A stretch of DNA of 64,000 nt from Opitutaceae bacterium (GTDB taxonomy: Bacteria; Verrucomicrobiota; Verrucomicrobiia; Opitutales; Opitutaceae): NCBI GenBank assembly GCA_027482185.1, contig JAIXWF010000012.1, positions 1 to 64,000 of the forward strand, in the 5' to 3' direction. The notes below the pieces were generated by a model. It saw only the letters and a program-made list of their open reading frames with translations. It did not search any database and was not told where the DNA came from. The translations under genes and the position numbers were made by a program. Numbering within the stretch: position 1 is the stretch's first letter; each line of letters begins with the position of its first letter. Positions 1 through 11,800 of this stretch are shown here, in pieces.

Positions 1-2
1 CC

Positions 3-2333
<2,331 letters not shown>

Positions 2334-2387
2334 CGCGTCCCCGGGGCGGTCCTCCGCCCCGGATCCGTTTCCCTTCCGCTTCCCTTC

Positions 2388-2421
2388 GCCCCGCGCTGTC
2401 CGCAGCGCGGGGCTTTTTCTT
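2388..2421 (+). terminator. Rho-independent terminator of ppdK
   Basis: Perfect 10-bp stem (2388-2397 with 2404-2413), 6-nt loop, then TTTTTCTT. A second perfect GC hairpin, CCGGGGCGG with CCGCCCCGG (2341-2349 / 2354-2362), lies between the stop codon and this terminator. Confidence 0.9.
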
Positions 2422-2495
2422 GGCCGCTCGGCGCCAGCCCGCGGCCGCAGCTTTCGCGCACAAAGCCAACGCCACCGGCCGCGGAGTATCCGCGC

Positions 2496-2699
2496 TCAGG
2501 CGGACGTTTGCTCGCCGGTCGCCCGCGCGCGCATCTCTGCGCCGACGCGCAGCACCACCTGGCAGACGTTCTCGCGCACCACTTCGTCGGTCGGCGCCAC
2601 GGGTTGGCCGCGGCGTTCCCCTTCGAGCCACGTTTCGTCCGCGATAATCTTCTGAATCATGGGGAGCTGGCGCCGGAGCGCCGGGTCGGGGCAATTCAT
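2496..2699 (-). CDS. Small conserved-looking protein of unknown function
   Basis: A 67-residue soluble protein starting MNCPDPALRRQLPMIQKII. Upstream Met codons exist (to 2732), but the region before 2699 is Arg-rich and does not look coding. The centre has a balanced amphipathic composition (ADETWLEGERRG, ENVCQVVLRVG), unlike the Arg/Pro/Gly-rich shadow frames nearby, which is why I accept it. No signal peptide or membrane segment. It sits between the ppdK terminator and the chemoreceptor, and 130 bp separate it from the latter's stop codon on the same strand, so it could be expressed by read-through. Function unknown. Confidence 0.6.
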   Translation of the reverse strand: MNCPDPALRRQLPMIQKIIADETWLEGERRGQPVAPTDEVVRENVCQVVLRVGAEMRARATGEQTSA

Positions 2700-2829
2700 G
2701 GCGCGATTCTTCGCCCCCGACCTTCGCCGCATCGGGTCCGCCGCGCAAGCCCGCTTCGCCCCGCAAAACGCGGACCGTCCGGTGGCTCCGGTACTTCCCC
2801 GCCGGGCGTTCGCGCCGCCCGAATCTCGC

Positions 2830-4776
2830 TCAGGCCTCCGCCGGAACCGGCCGGCGGCGCAGGGGCGGCGGCGTCCGGACAGTCGGCGGTCGATCGGCCT
2901 CGGTTGCAGCGGCCGGCGCGCTCCGCGGCGCCGGCTGCGCCGCGCCGCTGATGACCCCGACCAATTCGCCGACGGCTTTCTTCAGCGTCACCGCCTGCGC
3001 GCTGAGCTCCTCGGAGGCACTCGCCGTCTCCTCCGCCTGCGCGGCGGCCTGCTGCGTCGCGGTATCCATCTGCCCGAGCGCACGGTTGATTTCGGCAATT
3101 CCCTTGGTCTGTTCGCCTGAGGCCTGGGCGATCTGCCCGACCATCTCGTCGACGCCGCGGGCCTTGTCCACGATCCCGGACAGGGAGGCCGCGACCTGGG
3201 TGCTGATTTCGAAACCGCGATCGCTCTTCGCGATCGTCGTCTCGAGGGTCGCCGTCGTTTCCTTCGCCGCCTCGGCGCTGCGCTGCGCCAGGCTGCGGAC
3301 TTCGTCGGCGACCACCGCAAAACCGGCCCCGGCGGAACCGGCGCGGGCGGCCTCCACGGCCGCATTGAGGGCGAGAATATTCGTCTGGAACGCGATCTGG
3401 TCGATCGTCTGGACGATCTTGGCGACGCTCGCGCTCGCCGCCTTCAGCTCCGTCATGGCCGCGGTCATCTGCTGCATGTCGCCGGCGCCGGCCTCGGCCG
3501 CGGCACGGGTTTCCGCCGCCAGCGTCCGCGCGGCCTGTGCGTGCTCGGCGTTGCGCTGCGTCATGCCCGCCAGTTCCTCGCACGCGGCGCTGGTTTCCTC
3601 GAGGGAGGCCGCCTGCTCGCTGGCACCGGAGGCCATGGCTTGGCTGGCCCCCGACACCTGCGTCGACGCCGCCTCGACCTGGATCGCGCCTTCGTTGAGG
3701 GCCGCCGCGACGCGTTGGATCGGCGTCGCGATCCGGCGGGACAGCCACCAGACCACCGCCAGCACACCGGCCAGCACGGCCGCGCCGAGTTGCAGCACGG
3801 TGTCCCGGATCCGGCCCACGCTGGCCAGCACTTCGCCCCGGGTGATCGTCACGACACTCGTCCATGGCGTATCCGAATTTCCGATCCGCACCGGCGCCGC
3901 GACCCGGAACGTCACGTCGTTGAGCGTCCGGGAAAAGCTCTCCGTCAGGAACGTTTCGCCCCGGAGAAAATGGCCGAGGTACGCCTTGGCCCACGGATCC
4001 GTGTCGACGACGGGCTTGCCGTTCCGCTCCCGTTTCGGGTGCGCCACGTAAAGCCCCCGGTTCGAGACCAGAGCCGCGTAGCCCGTTTCGCCGATTTTCG
4101 ATTCGGTGATTTCCTCCGCCAGGGATCCGAGTGCCAGGTCGACGCCGACGGCGCCGGCAAACGCGCCCTTCGCGTCGCGCACCGGCACGACCATACTGGT
4201 CATCAGGACATCCTTCCCGGCCACCTTGTAAACGTAGGGCTCAAGGATCGTTTCCCGGTTCGTTTTCTTCGGCAGCTGGTAGAACTCTCCCGCCGTCGGC
4301 GAATCGTAGTCCTTGATCGCTTCGAGGGCGATCGCACCCGCGCCCCGGTTGAGGTACGGCACAAAGCGTCCGGTGCCGTCGTGCCCCGGCTGGCCGCGGT
4401 GGACCGCATCGCGCCCGTCGAAGGCCTCGGGCTCCGACACCATCCAGATGCCGATGAAGCCCGGGTTGGCCTCGAGGGCGTGGCGCAACAGCGTCTGGGC
4501 GGTCGCGCGGTCGGGTTTCTCCGGCCCGGAAACAAGGGCTTCCATCGCGTGCGCCAGCGTCCGGGCGGTCGTCATGCCGGTCTCGAGCGGCGCGGCCGCC
4601 CGGCGCCCCGCCACCGCCGCTTCCAGCCGCGCATTGGCGAACGCCTCTTCCTGCACCAACGCGGACAGCTTGACGGTCATGACCACCGTCAGGGTGGCCA
4701 AGCCGAGCAACACGGCGCCGCCGATCAGCGTAAGCATGCGGCCCCGGAGGCCGCGGAAGAAGGGAAGTTTGCGCAT
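2830..4776 (-). CDS. Methyl-accepting chemotaxis protein with Cache sensor
   Basis: Inner-membrane chemoreceptor of 648 residues. I chose the ATG at 4776 because [13 protein letters not shown] immediately precedes the first membrane helix (about 14-35); the longer frame upstream is non-coding leader. A periplasmic dCache-like domain follows (about 40-300, with [16 protein letters not shown] and [15 protein letters not shown] strands), then a second helix ([20 protein letters not shown]). The cytoplasmic region starts without an obvious full HAMP and contains the MCP hairpin tip ([20 protein letters not shown]). The tail is Pro/Arg-rich without an evident NWE(T/S)F pentapeptide. It would signal to CheA/CheW, none of which is in the window. 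Cache domains usually bind small carboxylates or amino acids; the ligand is unknown. Its leader holds a terminator-like hairpin. Confidence 0.93.
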   Translation of the reverse strand: MRKLPFFRGLRGRMLTLIGGAVLLGLATLTVVMTVKLSALVQEEAFANARLEAAVAGRRAAAPLETGMTTARTLAHAMEALVSGPEKPDRATAQTLLRHALEANPGFIGIWMVSEPEAFDGRDAVHRGQPGHDGTGRFVPYLNRGAGAIALEAIKDYDSPTAGEFYQLPKKTNRETILEPYVYKVAGKDVLMTSMVVPVRDAKGAFAGAVGVDLALGSLAEEITESKIGETGYAALVSNRGLYVAHPKRERNGKPVVDTDPWAKAYLGHFLRGETFLTESFSRTLNDVTFRVAAPVRIGNSDTPWTSVVTITRGEVLASVGRIRDTVLQLGAAVLAGVLAVVWWLSRRIATPIQRVAAALNEGAIQVEAASTQVSGASQAMASGASEQAASLEETSAACEELAGMTQRNAEHAQAARTLAAETRAAAEAGAGDMQQMTAAMTELKAASASVAKIVQTIDQIAFQTNILALNAAVEAARAGSAGAGFAVVADEVRSLAQRSAEAAKETTATLETTIAKSDRGFEISTQVAASLSGIVDKARGVDEMVGQIAQASGEQTKGIAEINRALGQMDTATQQAAAQAEETASASEELSAQAVTLKKAVGELVGVISGAAQPAPRSAPAAATEADRPPTVRTPPPLRRRPVPAEA

Positions 4777-4830
4777 GGAAAAAGGGAAAATTGAAAATCG
4801 GGCGCCGGGCTGCCGCGGGATTCCGGGCAA

Positions 4831-4935
4831 GCAAAAGGCGCAACCGCGGGCTCCTTGCGCGGAGCCGATGGTTGCGCCTTCGCTGACAGGCCCGGAGTCC
4901 TGTCCGTGAAAGCCACCCGTGACCGAATCACGGGT
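4831..4935 (-). promoter_or_regulatory. Structured leader with terminator-like hairpin upstream of the chemoreceptor
   Basis: Read on the minus strand there are three hairpins in a row. The first is an 8-bp stem (4915-4922 / 4928-4935), the second a 6-bp stem GACAGG/CCTGTC (4885-4890 / 4899-4904). The third is long: GGCGCAACC/GGTTGCGCC (4837-4845 / 4870-4878) with an inner GGCTCC/GGAGCC stem, followed by TTTTGCTT. The last is terminator-like and lies about 55 nt before the ATG at 4776. This layout suggests transcription attenuation or a riboswitch, but I cannot assign a known aptamer. Confidence 0.45.
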
Positions 4936-5057
4936 CTGGCGCAGTGGGTATCGGTCCGCCGGCTGCCCGACTGTAGCGGATTTTCGCCTCCGGCGCCCCG
5001 GCCCAGCCTTGCACAATCGCCCATGCCCGCCGACGCTCCCGCATCCCATTCCGCCGA

Positions 5058-5975
5058 ATGCACCTCCGCCGAATCGCCGCCCTGATCTCCGTTGCCGCGC
5101 TTGCTGTTCCCGCCCTCCGCAGCCAGGAAGCCGCCGCCCCCGCCGCCGAATTGCGCGCGCTCGTCGAAAAGATTTCCGCCAAGCTCCGCGCCGGCGACTC
5201 CCGGCCGGCCGATCTCGCCCCCGACTTGGCCGCGTTCGACGCCCTGCGCGCCAAGTACAAGGATACGAAAACCGACGAGGTCGCGCAGATCCACTATATG
5301 CAGGCGACGCTGCTCGGCCAGGTGCTCGACGATACCGAAGGCGCCAAGAAACTTCTGAACGGCCTCATGACCGGCTTCCCCGGCACGCCCACGGCCGCCC
5401 GCGCCGAACGCACGATCGCCGCTCTCGACCAAGCCGCCGCGGCCAAGTCCGCCCAGGCCGCTCTCGTCGGCAAACCCGCCCCGGCCCTAAACTTCAAGTG
5501 GTCGAGCGGCGCCCCGCTCAAGACCCTCGCCGACCTCAAAGGCAAGGTCGTCGTCCTCGATTTCTGGGCCACCTGGTGCGGCCCTTGCATTTCCTCGTTC
5601 CCGCAGGTCCGCGAATTGACCGCGCACTACAAGAACTCCGACGTCGTCGTCCTCGGCGTGACCAGCATCCAAGGTTCGGTCAGCAACCTCGGGCCGTCCA
5701 AGATCGACACCCGCAACGACCCCGCGCGCGAGATGGCCCTCATGACCGACTTCATCAAGGCCAAGGACATCACTTGGACCGTGGCCTTCAGCGAAGAGCC
5801 CGTCTTCAACCCCGCCTACGGCGTCACCGGCATCCCGCACATGGCGATCATCGCGCCCGACGGCACCGTCCGCCACACCGGCATGCACCCCGCCTCGCCG
5901 CACGCCGAGAAGGTCAACAAGATCGACGCGCTCCTGAAAGAGTTCGGCAAGCCCGTCCCGGCGGCCAAGGGCTGA
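5058..5975 (+). CDS. Exported TlpA/ResA-like thioredoxin-fold protein
   Basis: 305 residues with an N-terminal signal peptide (about 1-22, cleavage near LRSQ-EA). An alpha-helical domain follows (about 25-130), then an AhpC/TSA-TlpA thioredoxin domain (about 145-295). The WCGPC redox motif has its cysteines at residues 174 and 177, and the cis-proline loop appears as GIPHM. Expected role: periplasmic thiol-disulfide exchange, for example reduction of cytochrome apoproteins or a peroxiredoxin-like function. The helical N-terminal extension is longer than in ResA/TlpA. No clear Shine-Dalgarno precedes the ATG. The P1 peptidase begins 25 bp downstream and may be cotranscribed, although a short CCGGC/GCCGG stem with TTTT (5978-5996) lies between them. 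Confidence 0.9.
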   Translation: MHLRRIAALISVAALAVPALRSQEAAAPAAELRALVEKISAKLRAGDSRPADLAPDLAAFDALRAKYKDTKTDEVAQIHYMQATLLGQVLDDTEGAKKLLNGLMTGFPGTPTAARAERTIAALDQAAAAKSAQAALVGKPAPALNFKWSSGAPLKTLADLKGKVVVLDFWATWCGPCISSFPQVRELTAHYKNSDVVVLGVTSIQGSVSNLGPSKIDTRNDPAREMALMTDFIKAKDITWTVAFSEEPVFNPAYGVTGIPHMAIIAPDGTVRHTGMHPASPHAEKVNKIDALLKEFGKPVPAAKG

Positions 5976-6000
5976 GTCCGGCACCGGGCCGGTTTTCCCG

Positions 6001-7239
6001 ATGTTTCGCCCGTCGCGCGCGCTCGTCCTCCTCGTCGCGGCGGCGGCCGTCGCCGTTTCGTCCGCGGCCGAAACCCCGCCGCGGCCCCGTGCCCGCGACC
6101 TCGGTATCCGTTTCGACGGTACACCGGGACCGCGCAACGCGATCACCGACGTGGCCGGCGTGGAAGTCGGGCACACGACGCTCGTCGCGGGCGAAGGCCC
6201 GCTGGTCGTCGGGCAGGGCCCGGTCCGCACCGGCGTCACCGCCATTCTGCCCCGCGGCAAAGTCCCCGCGGCCGCGCCCGTCGCCGCGGCGACGTTTTCC
6301 CTCAACGGCAACGGCGAGATGACCGGCACCGCGTGGATCGAGGAATCGGGTTTCCTCGAAGGCCCGGTGCTGTTCACCAACACCCACAGCGTCGGCGTCG
6401 TACGCGACGCCGTCATCGCCTGGCGCAACCGCCAGCCAGGCGCCAAGACCGTCGGCGCGTGGTCCCTGCCCGTCGTCGCGGAAACGTGGGACGGCTGGCT
6501 CAGCGACATCGACGGCTTCCACGTAAAACCGGAACACGTTTTCCGCGCCCTCGAAACCGCGGCCGGCGGCCCCGTGGCCGAGGGCGGCGTCGGCGGCGGC
6601 ACCGGCATGGTGAGCTACGAATTCAAGGGCGGCATCGGGACGTCGTCGCGCCGGCTCGCCCCGGAACTCGGCGGCTACACGCTGGGCGTCATCGTGCAGG
6701 CCAACCACGGCGTCCGCCGCCAACTCGTGATCGCGGGCATTCCGGTCGGCGAGGAAATCGGCGGCGGCCGGCGGCGCTTCGCCGGCCTAGATCCCGCCGA
6801 CCGCGCCGGCGTGAGCATCGGCGAAACCGGCTCCATCCTCATCGTCGTCGCGACCGATGCCCCGCTCGTCGCGCACCAACTCAAACGCCTCGCCCGCCGC
6901 GCCGCCCTTGGACTCGCGCGCACGGGCGCCGTATCCGGCAACGGCTCCGGCGACCTCTTCCTCGCGTTCTCGACGGCCAACGCCGCCGCCGCGGCCCGCG
7001 AAGGCGCCGACGGACCGGAAGCGTTCAAGCCCTCGGTTTTTCAGGCATTGCCCAACGAGGCCATGAGTCCGTTGTTCGAATGCGTCGTCGCCGCGACCGA
7101 AGAGGCCATCGTCAACGCCTTGGTTGCCGGCGAAACCATGACCGGCCGCGACGGCCATACCGCCGAAGGCCTGCCCCACGCCCGCGTGCAGGAAATTCTC
7201 CGCGCCCACCGCCGGCTCGCGGAGCCGGCGGCGCGCTGA
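6001..7239 (+). CDS. P1-family peptidase (DmpA / L-aminopeptidase D-esterase type)
   Basis: 412 residues with a signal peptide (about 1-23), so probably periplasmic. The family is made of N-terminal nucleophile hydrolases that cleave themselves between Gly and Ser and then act as aminopeptidases with broad or D-amino-acid specificity. The family start PRARDLGIRFDGTPGPRNAI and the later GGVGGGTGM loop are present. The autocleavage site SGNGSGD is intact, with the nucleophile Ser at residue 316. Length is close to the usual 350-400 plus signal. The preceding thioredoxin-like gene is 25 bp away. The gene ends at an inverted pair of intergenic word repeats and faces the convergent DUF1501 gene. 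Confidence 0.93.
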   Translation: MFRPSRALVLLVAAAAVAVSSAAETPPRPRARDLGIRFDGTPGPRNAITDVAGVEVGHTTLVAGEGPLVVGQGPVRTGVTAILPRGKVPAAAPVAAATFSLNGNGEMTGTAWIEESGFLEGPVLFTNTHSVGVVRDAVIAWRNRQPGAKTVGAWSLPVVAETWDGWLSDIDGFHVKPEHVFRALETAAGGPVAEGGVGGGTGMVSYEFKGGIGTSSRRLAPELGGYTLGVIVQANHGVRRQLVIAGIPVGEEIGGGRRRFAGLDPADRAGVSIGETGSILIVVATDAPLVAHQLKRLARRAALGLARTGAVSGNGSGDLFLAFSTANAAAAAREGADGPEAFKPSVFQALPNEAMSPLFECVVAATEEAIVNALVAGETMTGRDGHTAEGLPHARVQEILRAHRRLAEPAAR

Positions 7240-7256
7240 ACCGGAACCGGCGCAGT

Positions 7257-7335
7257 CGAAAGGTGAAGGCCGAAAGTTGAAGGAAAGACCCATTCCGCGG
7301 TCCGATCTTTCAACTTTCACCCCTCAACGTTCACC
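7257..7335. repeat. GTTGAAAG-type word repeat, inverted pair
   Basis: A purine copy (about 7257-7290, GAAAGGTGAAGG...GAAAGTTGAAGG) is followed by a complementary copy (7306-7335, TCTTTCAACTTTCAC...). The two arms can pair imperfectly. The element lies exactly between two convergent genes, so it could serve as a bidirectional 3' end. It is one of several related copies in this window. Confidence 0.7.
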
Positions 7336-7355
7336 TCCCCTGCCTCCGCCCCCGC

Positions 7356-8807
7356 CTACGCCAGAATGTCCTTCACCACGTGCCCGTGCACGTCGGTGAG
7401 CCGGAAATCGCGGCCCTGGAACCGATAGGTCAGCGCCTCGTGGTCGAAGCCGAGCAGGTGCAGAATCGTCGCCTGCAGGTCGTGGACGTGGACCTTGTCC
7501 CGCACCACGCCGAAACCGAGCTCGTCGGTCTCGCCGTAAACCACGCCGTGCTTCACGCCGGCGCCGGCGAGAAAAATGGAATAGGCGTCCGGGAAATGGT
7601 CGCGCCCGAGGATGTCGCTCGCCGCGGTCCGGCCCTCGCGGAACGGCGTCCGCCCGAACTCGCCGCCCCAGACCACGAGAGTGTCGTCGAGCAACCCGCG
7701 CTGCCGCAGGTCGCGGATCAACGCGGCGACGGGTTTGTCCGTGCGGGCCATCTTGGCGGTGAGGCCGTCGCGGATGTCCTCGCGCGGGCTCGTGCCGTGG
7801 AAATCCCAACCCCAGTCGAACAGTTGCACGAAGCGTACGCCCTGCTCGAGCAGCCGCCGGGCGAGCAGGCAGTTGTTGGCGAAGCTGGCCTCGCCCGGCT
7901 TGGCGCCGTAGGCCTCGAGCACGTCGGCGGGTTCCCGCGCAATGTCCATCACCTCGGGCACGCTCGCCTGCATGCGGTACGCGAGTTCGTACTGCGCGAT
8001 GCGCGTCAGCGTCTCGGGATGCCCGAGCTCGGCCGCCTGCACGGCGTTCACTTCCTGCAACGCGTCCAAAGTCCGGCGCCGCATCGCCCGGTCCATGCCG
8101 GGCGGGTCGCCCACGTAGAGCACCGGGTCGCCCTGCGAACGGCACTGCACGCCCTGGAACACCGACGGCAGAAAGCCCGTGCCCCAGACGGCGCTGCCCG
8201 CGCTCGGCTGCGTGCCGCTCGAGATCAGCACCACGAAGCCCGGCAAATTCTCGTTTTCCGAACCGAGGCCGTACGTGGCCCACGAACCGAGCGAAGGCCG
8301 GCCCTGCCGCGGCGAACCGGTGAACAGCAGCAGTTCCGCCGGGGCGTGGTTGAACTGGTCGCTGTACATCGACTTCACGACGCACAGTTCGTCCGCGATG
8401 CCTTGGAAATGCGGGATCGCATCCGACATCCAGATCCCCGCGCGGCCGTGCCGCGAAAAGGTGCGCGGCGTGCCCATCAGCCGCGGCGTGCCGGTGGTGA
8501 ACGCAAACTTCTTCCCCTTCACGAAATCGTCCGGCGCAAACTGCCCGTCCCGTTTCACGAGTTCGGGTTTGTAGTCGAACAAATCGAGGTGCGGCGGTCC
8601 GCCCGACATGTGCAGGTAGATCACGCGTTTCGCCTTGGCCGGGAGCGGCGGACGCCGCGGCGCGAGCGGATTGGCGGTGACCGCCGCGCCGCGCGCCGCG
8701 TGGCCGCCGAGGGCCTGGAGCGCGATCGCGCCGAGACTGAACTGGCCCGCGCGCCGCAGGAACTGGCGCCGGGTTTCAAGCTGGAGACGGGCGAGCCGGA
8801 GGTTCAT
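7356..8807 (-). CDS. DUF1501 domain protein, Tat-exported
   Basis: 483 residues with an N-terminal twin-arginine-type signal (RRQFLRRAGQFSLG at about 13-26). The rest matches the DUF1501 family, which is related to the alkaline phosphatase/sulfatase fold: YLHMSGGPPHLDLFDYKPEL, LLFTGSPRQGRPSLGSW, DHFPDAYSIFLAGAGVKHG. Members are abundant in Planctomycetes and Verrucomicrobia and almost always sit next to a DUF1549/DUF1553 protein, as here, where that gene ends 7 bp upstream. Biochemical role is not established; a periplasmic partner of the haem protein is likely. Family assignment is secure, function unknown. Confidence 0.93.
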   Translation of the reverse strand: MNLRLARLQLETRRQFLRRAGQFSLGAIALQALGGHAARGAAVTANPLAPRRPPLPAKAKRVIYLHMSGGPPHLDLFDYKPELVKRDGQFAPDDFVKGKKFAFTTGTPRLMGTPRTFSRHGRAGIWMSDAIPHFQGIADELCVVKSMYSDQFNHAPAELLLFTGSPRQGRPSLGSWATYGLGSENENLPGFVVLISSGTQPSAGSAVWGTGFLPSVFQGVQCRSQGDPVLYVGDPPGMDRAMRRRTLDALQEVNAVQAAELGHPETLTRIAQYELAYRMQASVPEVMDIAREPADVLEAYGAKPGEASFANNCLLARRLLEQGVRFVQLFDWGWDFHGTSPREDIRDGLTAKMARTDKPVAALIRDLRQRGLLDDTLVVWGGEFGRTPFREGRTAASDILGRDHFPDAYSIFLAGAGVKHGVVYGETDELGFGVVRDKVHVHDLQATILHLLGFDHEALTYRFQGRDFRLTDVHGHVVKDILA

Positions 8808-8814
8808 CGGCGGT

Positions 8815-11800
8815 TCAGCGTTTCATCAGGGTTTCGTCGAGATTGAGCAGGACGTTCGCGACCGCGGTCCAGGCCGCGGCATCCGCAAGTTCCTCCGCGG
8901 GCGCCGAGGCTTCCGCCCGTCCCGCAAACAACGCCGCCTGCGTCGGCGCCGCAGCGTACCTTGCGCGCGCGTCCCGGTGCAGCGCCACCAACGGCGCCGC
9001 CTCGGCGGCCGTGGGCGTCCGCAGCAACACCAACCGGAAGCCCTCGCGGATCCGCGCCTCCGTCTCTCCCGGCAACGCCGCGATGCGGCGGCCCAGCGCC
9101 TGCGCCGCCTCGACGTAGACCGGGTCGTTGAGCGTGACGAGGGCCTGCAGCGGAGTGTTGCTGCGGTTGCGCCGCAGCGTGCAGACCTCGCGATTGGGCG
9201 CATCGAACGCCACCATCGATGGATACGGGCTGCTGCGCCGCCACTCGGTGTAGAGTCCGCGCCGCAGCCGATCCTCGCCCGTGCTCGGTTTCCAGTCGAG
9301 CGCACCGCCGAACGCCGCGCTCAGGCCCGAGTTCGGTTGGAAGGGCCGCACCGACGGCCCGCCACCCTTGGCGCTGAGCAATCCGCTCACGGCCAACGCC
9401 TGGTCCCGGATCATCTCCGCCGTCAGGCGCACCCGCGGCCCGCGGGCCAGCAGCCGGTTTTCCGGATCGCGTTCCAGCGCCGCCGGCACGACCCGCGAAT
9501 CTTGCCGGTATGCGGCGGTGGTCACGAGCAGCTTCAGGAAACGTTTCGTATCCCAACCGCTCTCGCGCAGCTCCACCGCGAGCCAATCGAGCAGTTCCGG
9601 ATGCGACGGCGGCTCGCCCTGCGAACCGAACTCCTCCGTCGTGCGCACGAGCCCGAGTCCGAAAATCGCCTCCCAAAGCCGGTTCGCCTGCACCCGCGCC
9701 GTCAGCGGATTCTCCGGTGCCATCAGCCAACGCGCGAGCGCCAGCCGGTCCGCCGGACGGTCGACCGGCAGCGGGGGAAACACGGCCGGCACGCCGGGCC
9801 CGACTTCGTCGCCGAGAGCCAAAAAATTTCCGCGCAGCTGCACGTGGGTCTTGCGCCGTTTCTCCGGCGGCAACTCGCGCATGATCGGCGACGTTTGCAC
9901 GGGCATGTCGTCCAGTTCGCGCTGCTTCGCAACGACCCGCACGCGTTCCTTCGCCAGCTCCGGAGCCACTTCCCGCACATAATGGTCGCGCACGCGCTCC
10001 GCCTGCGCGGTGCTGCGCGCGGCCGGAGCAAGTTGCAACGCCGCCAGCACATCGGCCGGCAGGCGCAGGTGCTCGCGCGCCCGGGCGGCCGAAGTCCCCG
10101 CGATCCGGAATCCGCGCAACTCCCCGCCGTCCTCGCCGCCCGAATGGATCGTCACGACGAGAGACTCGCCGGGCTGCAACACCAGCGGCTGTTCGGGCTC
10201 GATCGTCAGCCGGTGCCCCCTCCCCGCCGCGCCCGCGACGCCCCAGCCGCGCTTCGACGCGCCGGGCTTCTTCCGGTTCGGCTGCTTCGGCTCCTGGTCG
10301 GTGCCGACATAGGATTCGTCGAGCTCCGGCTGCGCGTAGTCCGCCGCCGTGCGCGCGATCTTAACATCGACCGGATCGCCGAGCTTGAACTCCTTCTTCG
10401 GGCGCGGCGCTTCGCGCGAGGTTTGCTCCCACACCGTCGCCCGCCGTTCGTCGAGCAGCGAAATCTTCAGTCCGCCCGCCGTCGGCTCCAGCCCGGTCCG
10501 GCCCCAAAGCACGACGCGTTCGATCGGCGCCGTCCGCCCGAGGTCCACCTCCCACCACGGATTGTCCTCCGCCGCGGTCGCGTTCAACGAAGCCTTTTCC
10601 GGGCTGCCGTCGGTGCGGCCGTCCGTCGCGCGGGCCGCCGCCGCGTCGCCCGCGACGGAGCTCTGCGTCGCGGTTCCGCTCGGGGCAAGATTCTCGGTTC
10701 CTGCCCAGACTTGCACTTCCGCGAGCGACAGGACGCGGTTGCGGCCCGGCAATTCGACGCGCACATAGCGCGCAGCGCGTTCGGGGCGCGCCGGCCGGAT
10801 GCCGACCCGCACGCGGTTGACGGTGAAGTTTCCGTCCGGCGCATCGCCCGCGCCCGGCCCGCCCGGCGGGGGCACGGATTCGACGCGGAGCGCCGTCAGG
10901 GGCTCGGCCGGCGTCCATTCGACGGCCACGGTCTTCGCTTCGGTGCCGCGGGCGACGGTCACGGTGCCGTCGGCCGCCGGAGCGACGGACGTATTCTTGC
11001 CGGCGGTGACTCGGGCCGGCACCACCGGCTGCCACGCGAGTTGCGCGGGAAACGCGTCCGCCCAGCGGCGCGCCGCCTCGGCGTGGGCCGGAGCGGCCGC
11101 GCGCATCGCGGCGACGTGCCGGGCAATCTCCGCCTCGGCCGCCGCGCGTTCGCGCTGCTGGGCCGCGGTGTAGAATTCCCGCACGGGCGCCTCGTCGCTG
11201 CGGTCCGCATCGGCGCTCTGGTTGAAAATCGCGTAGAGCCCGAAGTACTCCTTGTGGGTCAGCGGGTCGTATTTGTGGGTGTGGCACTGCGCGCACGCGA
11301 TCGAGGTGCCCATCCACACGGCCATCGTGGTGTTCACGCGGTCGATCACGGCCGCGACCCGGAATTCCTCGTCGTCCGTGCCGCCCTCCGTATTGTTCAT
11401 CGTGTTACGGTGGAAGCCGGTGGCGAAGATCTGGTCGTCGGTCGGCTGCGGCAGCAGGTCGCCGGCCAGTTGCTCTTCCGTGAAGCGGTCGAACGGCAGG
11501 TTCCGGTTGAACGCGTCGATCACGTAGTCCCGGTAGCGCCAAATACTGCGGGGCTGGTCGTCCGCGTAGCCCTTAGAGTCGGCGTAGCGGGCGAGGTCGA
11601 GCCACAGCCGCGCCCAGTGCTCGCCGAACGCGGGCTTCGCCAGCAACCGGTCGACGTAGCGGCCGTAGGCATCGGGCGCGGCGTCGCCGACGAAGGCCGC
11701 CGCTTCCTCCGCCGTCGGGGGCAAGCCCGTGAGATCGAGCGCCGCGCGGCGCGCGAGCGTCAGCCGGTCGGCCTCGGGTTGCGGCTGCAGCCCGGCGGCG

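Noticed and set aside
4940-4980. Firm call of a cobalamin riboswitch on the plus strand
   Set aside because: Missing bases in the core and a TlpA-like gene only about 80 nt downstream; kept only as a low-interest finding.
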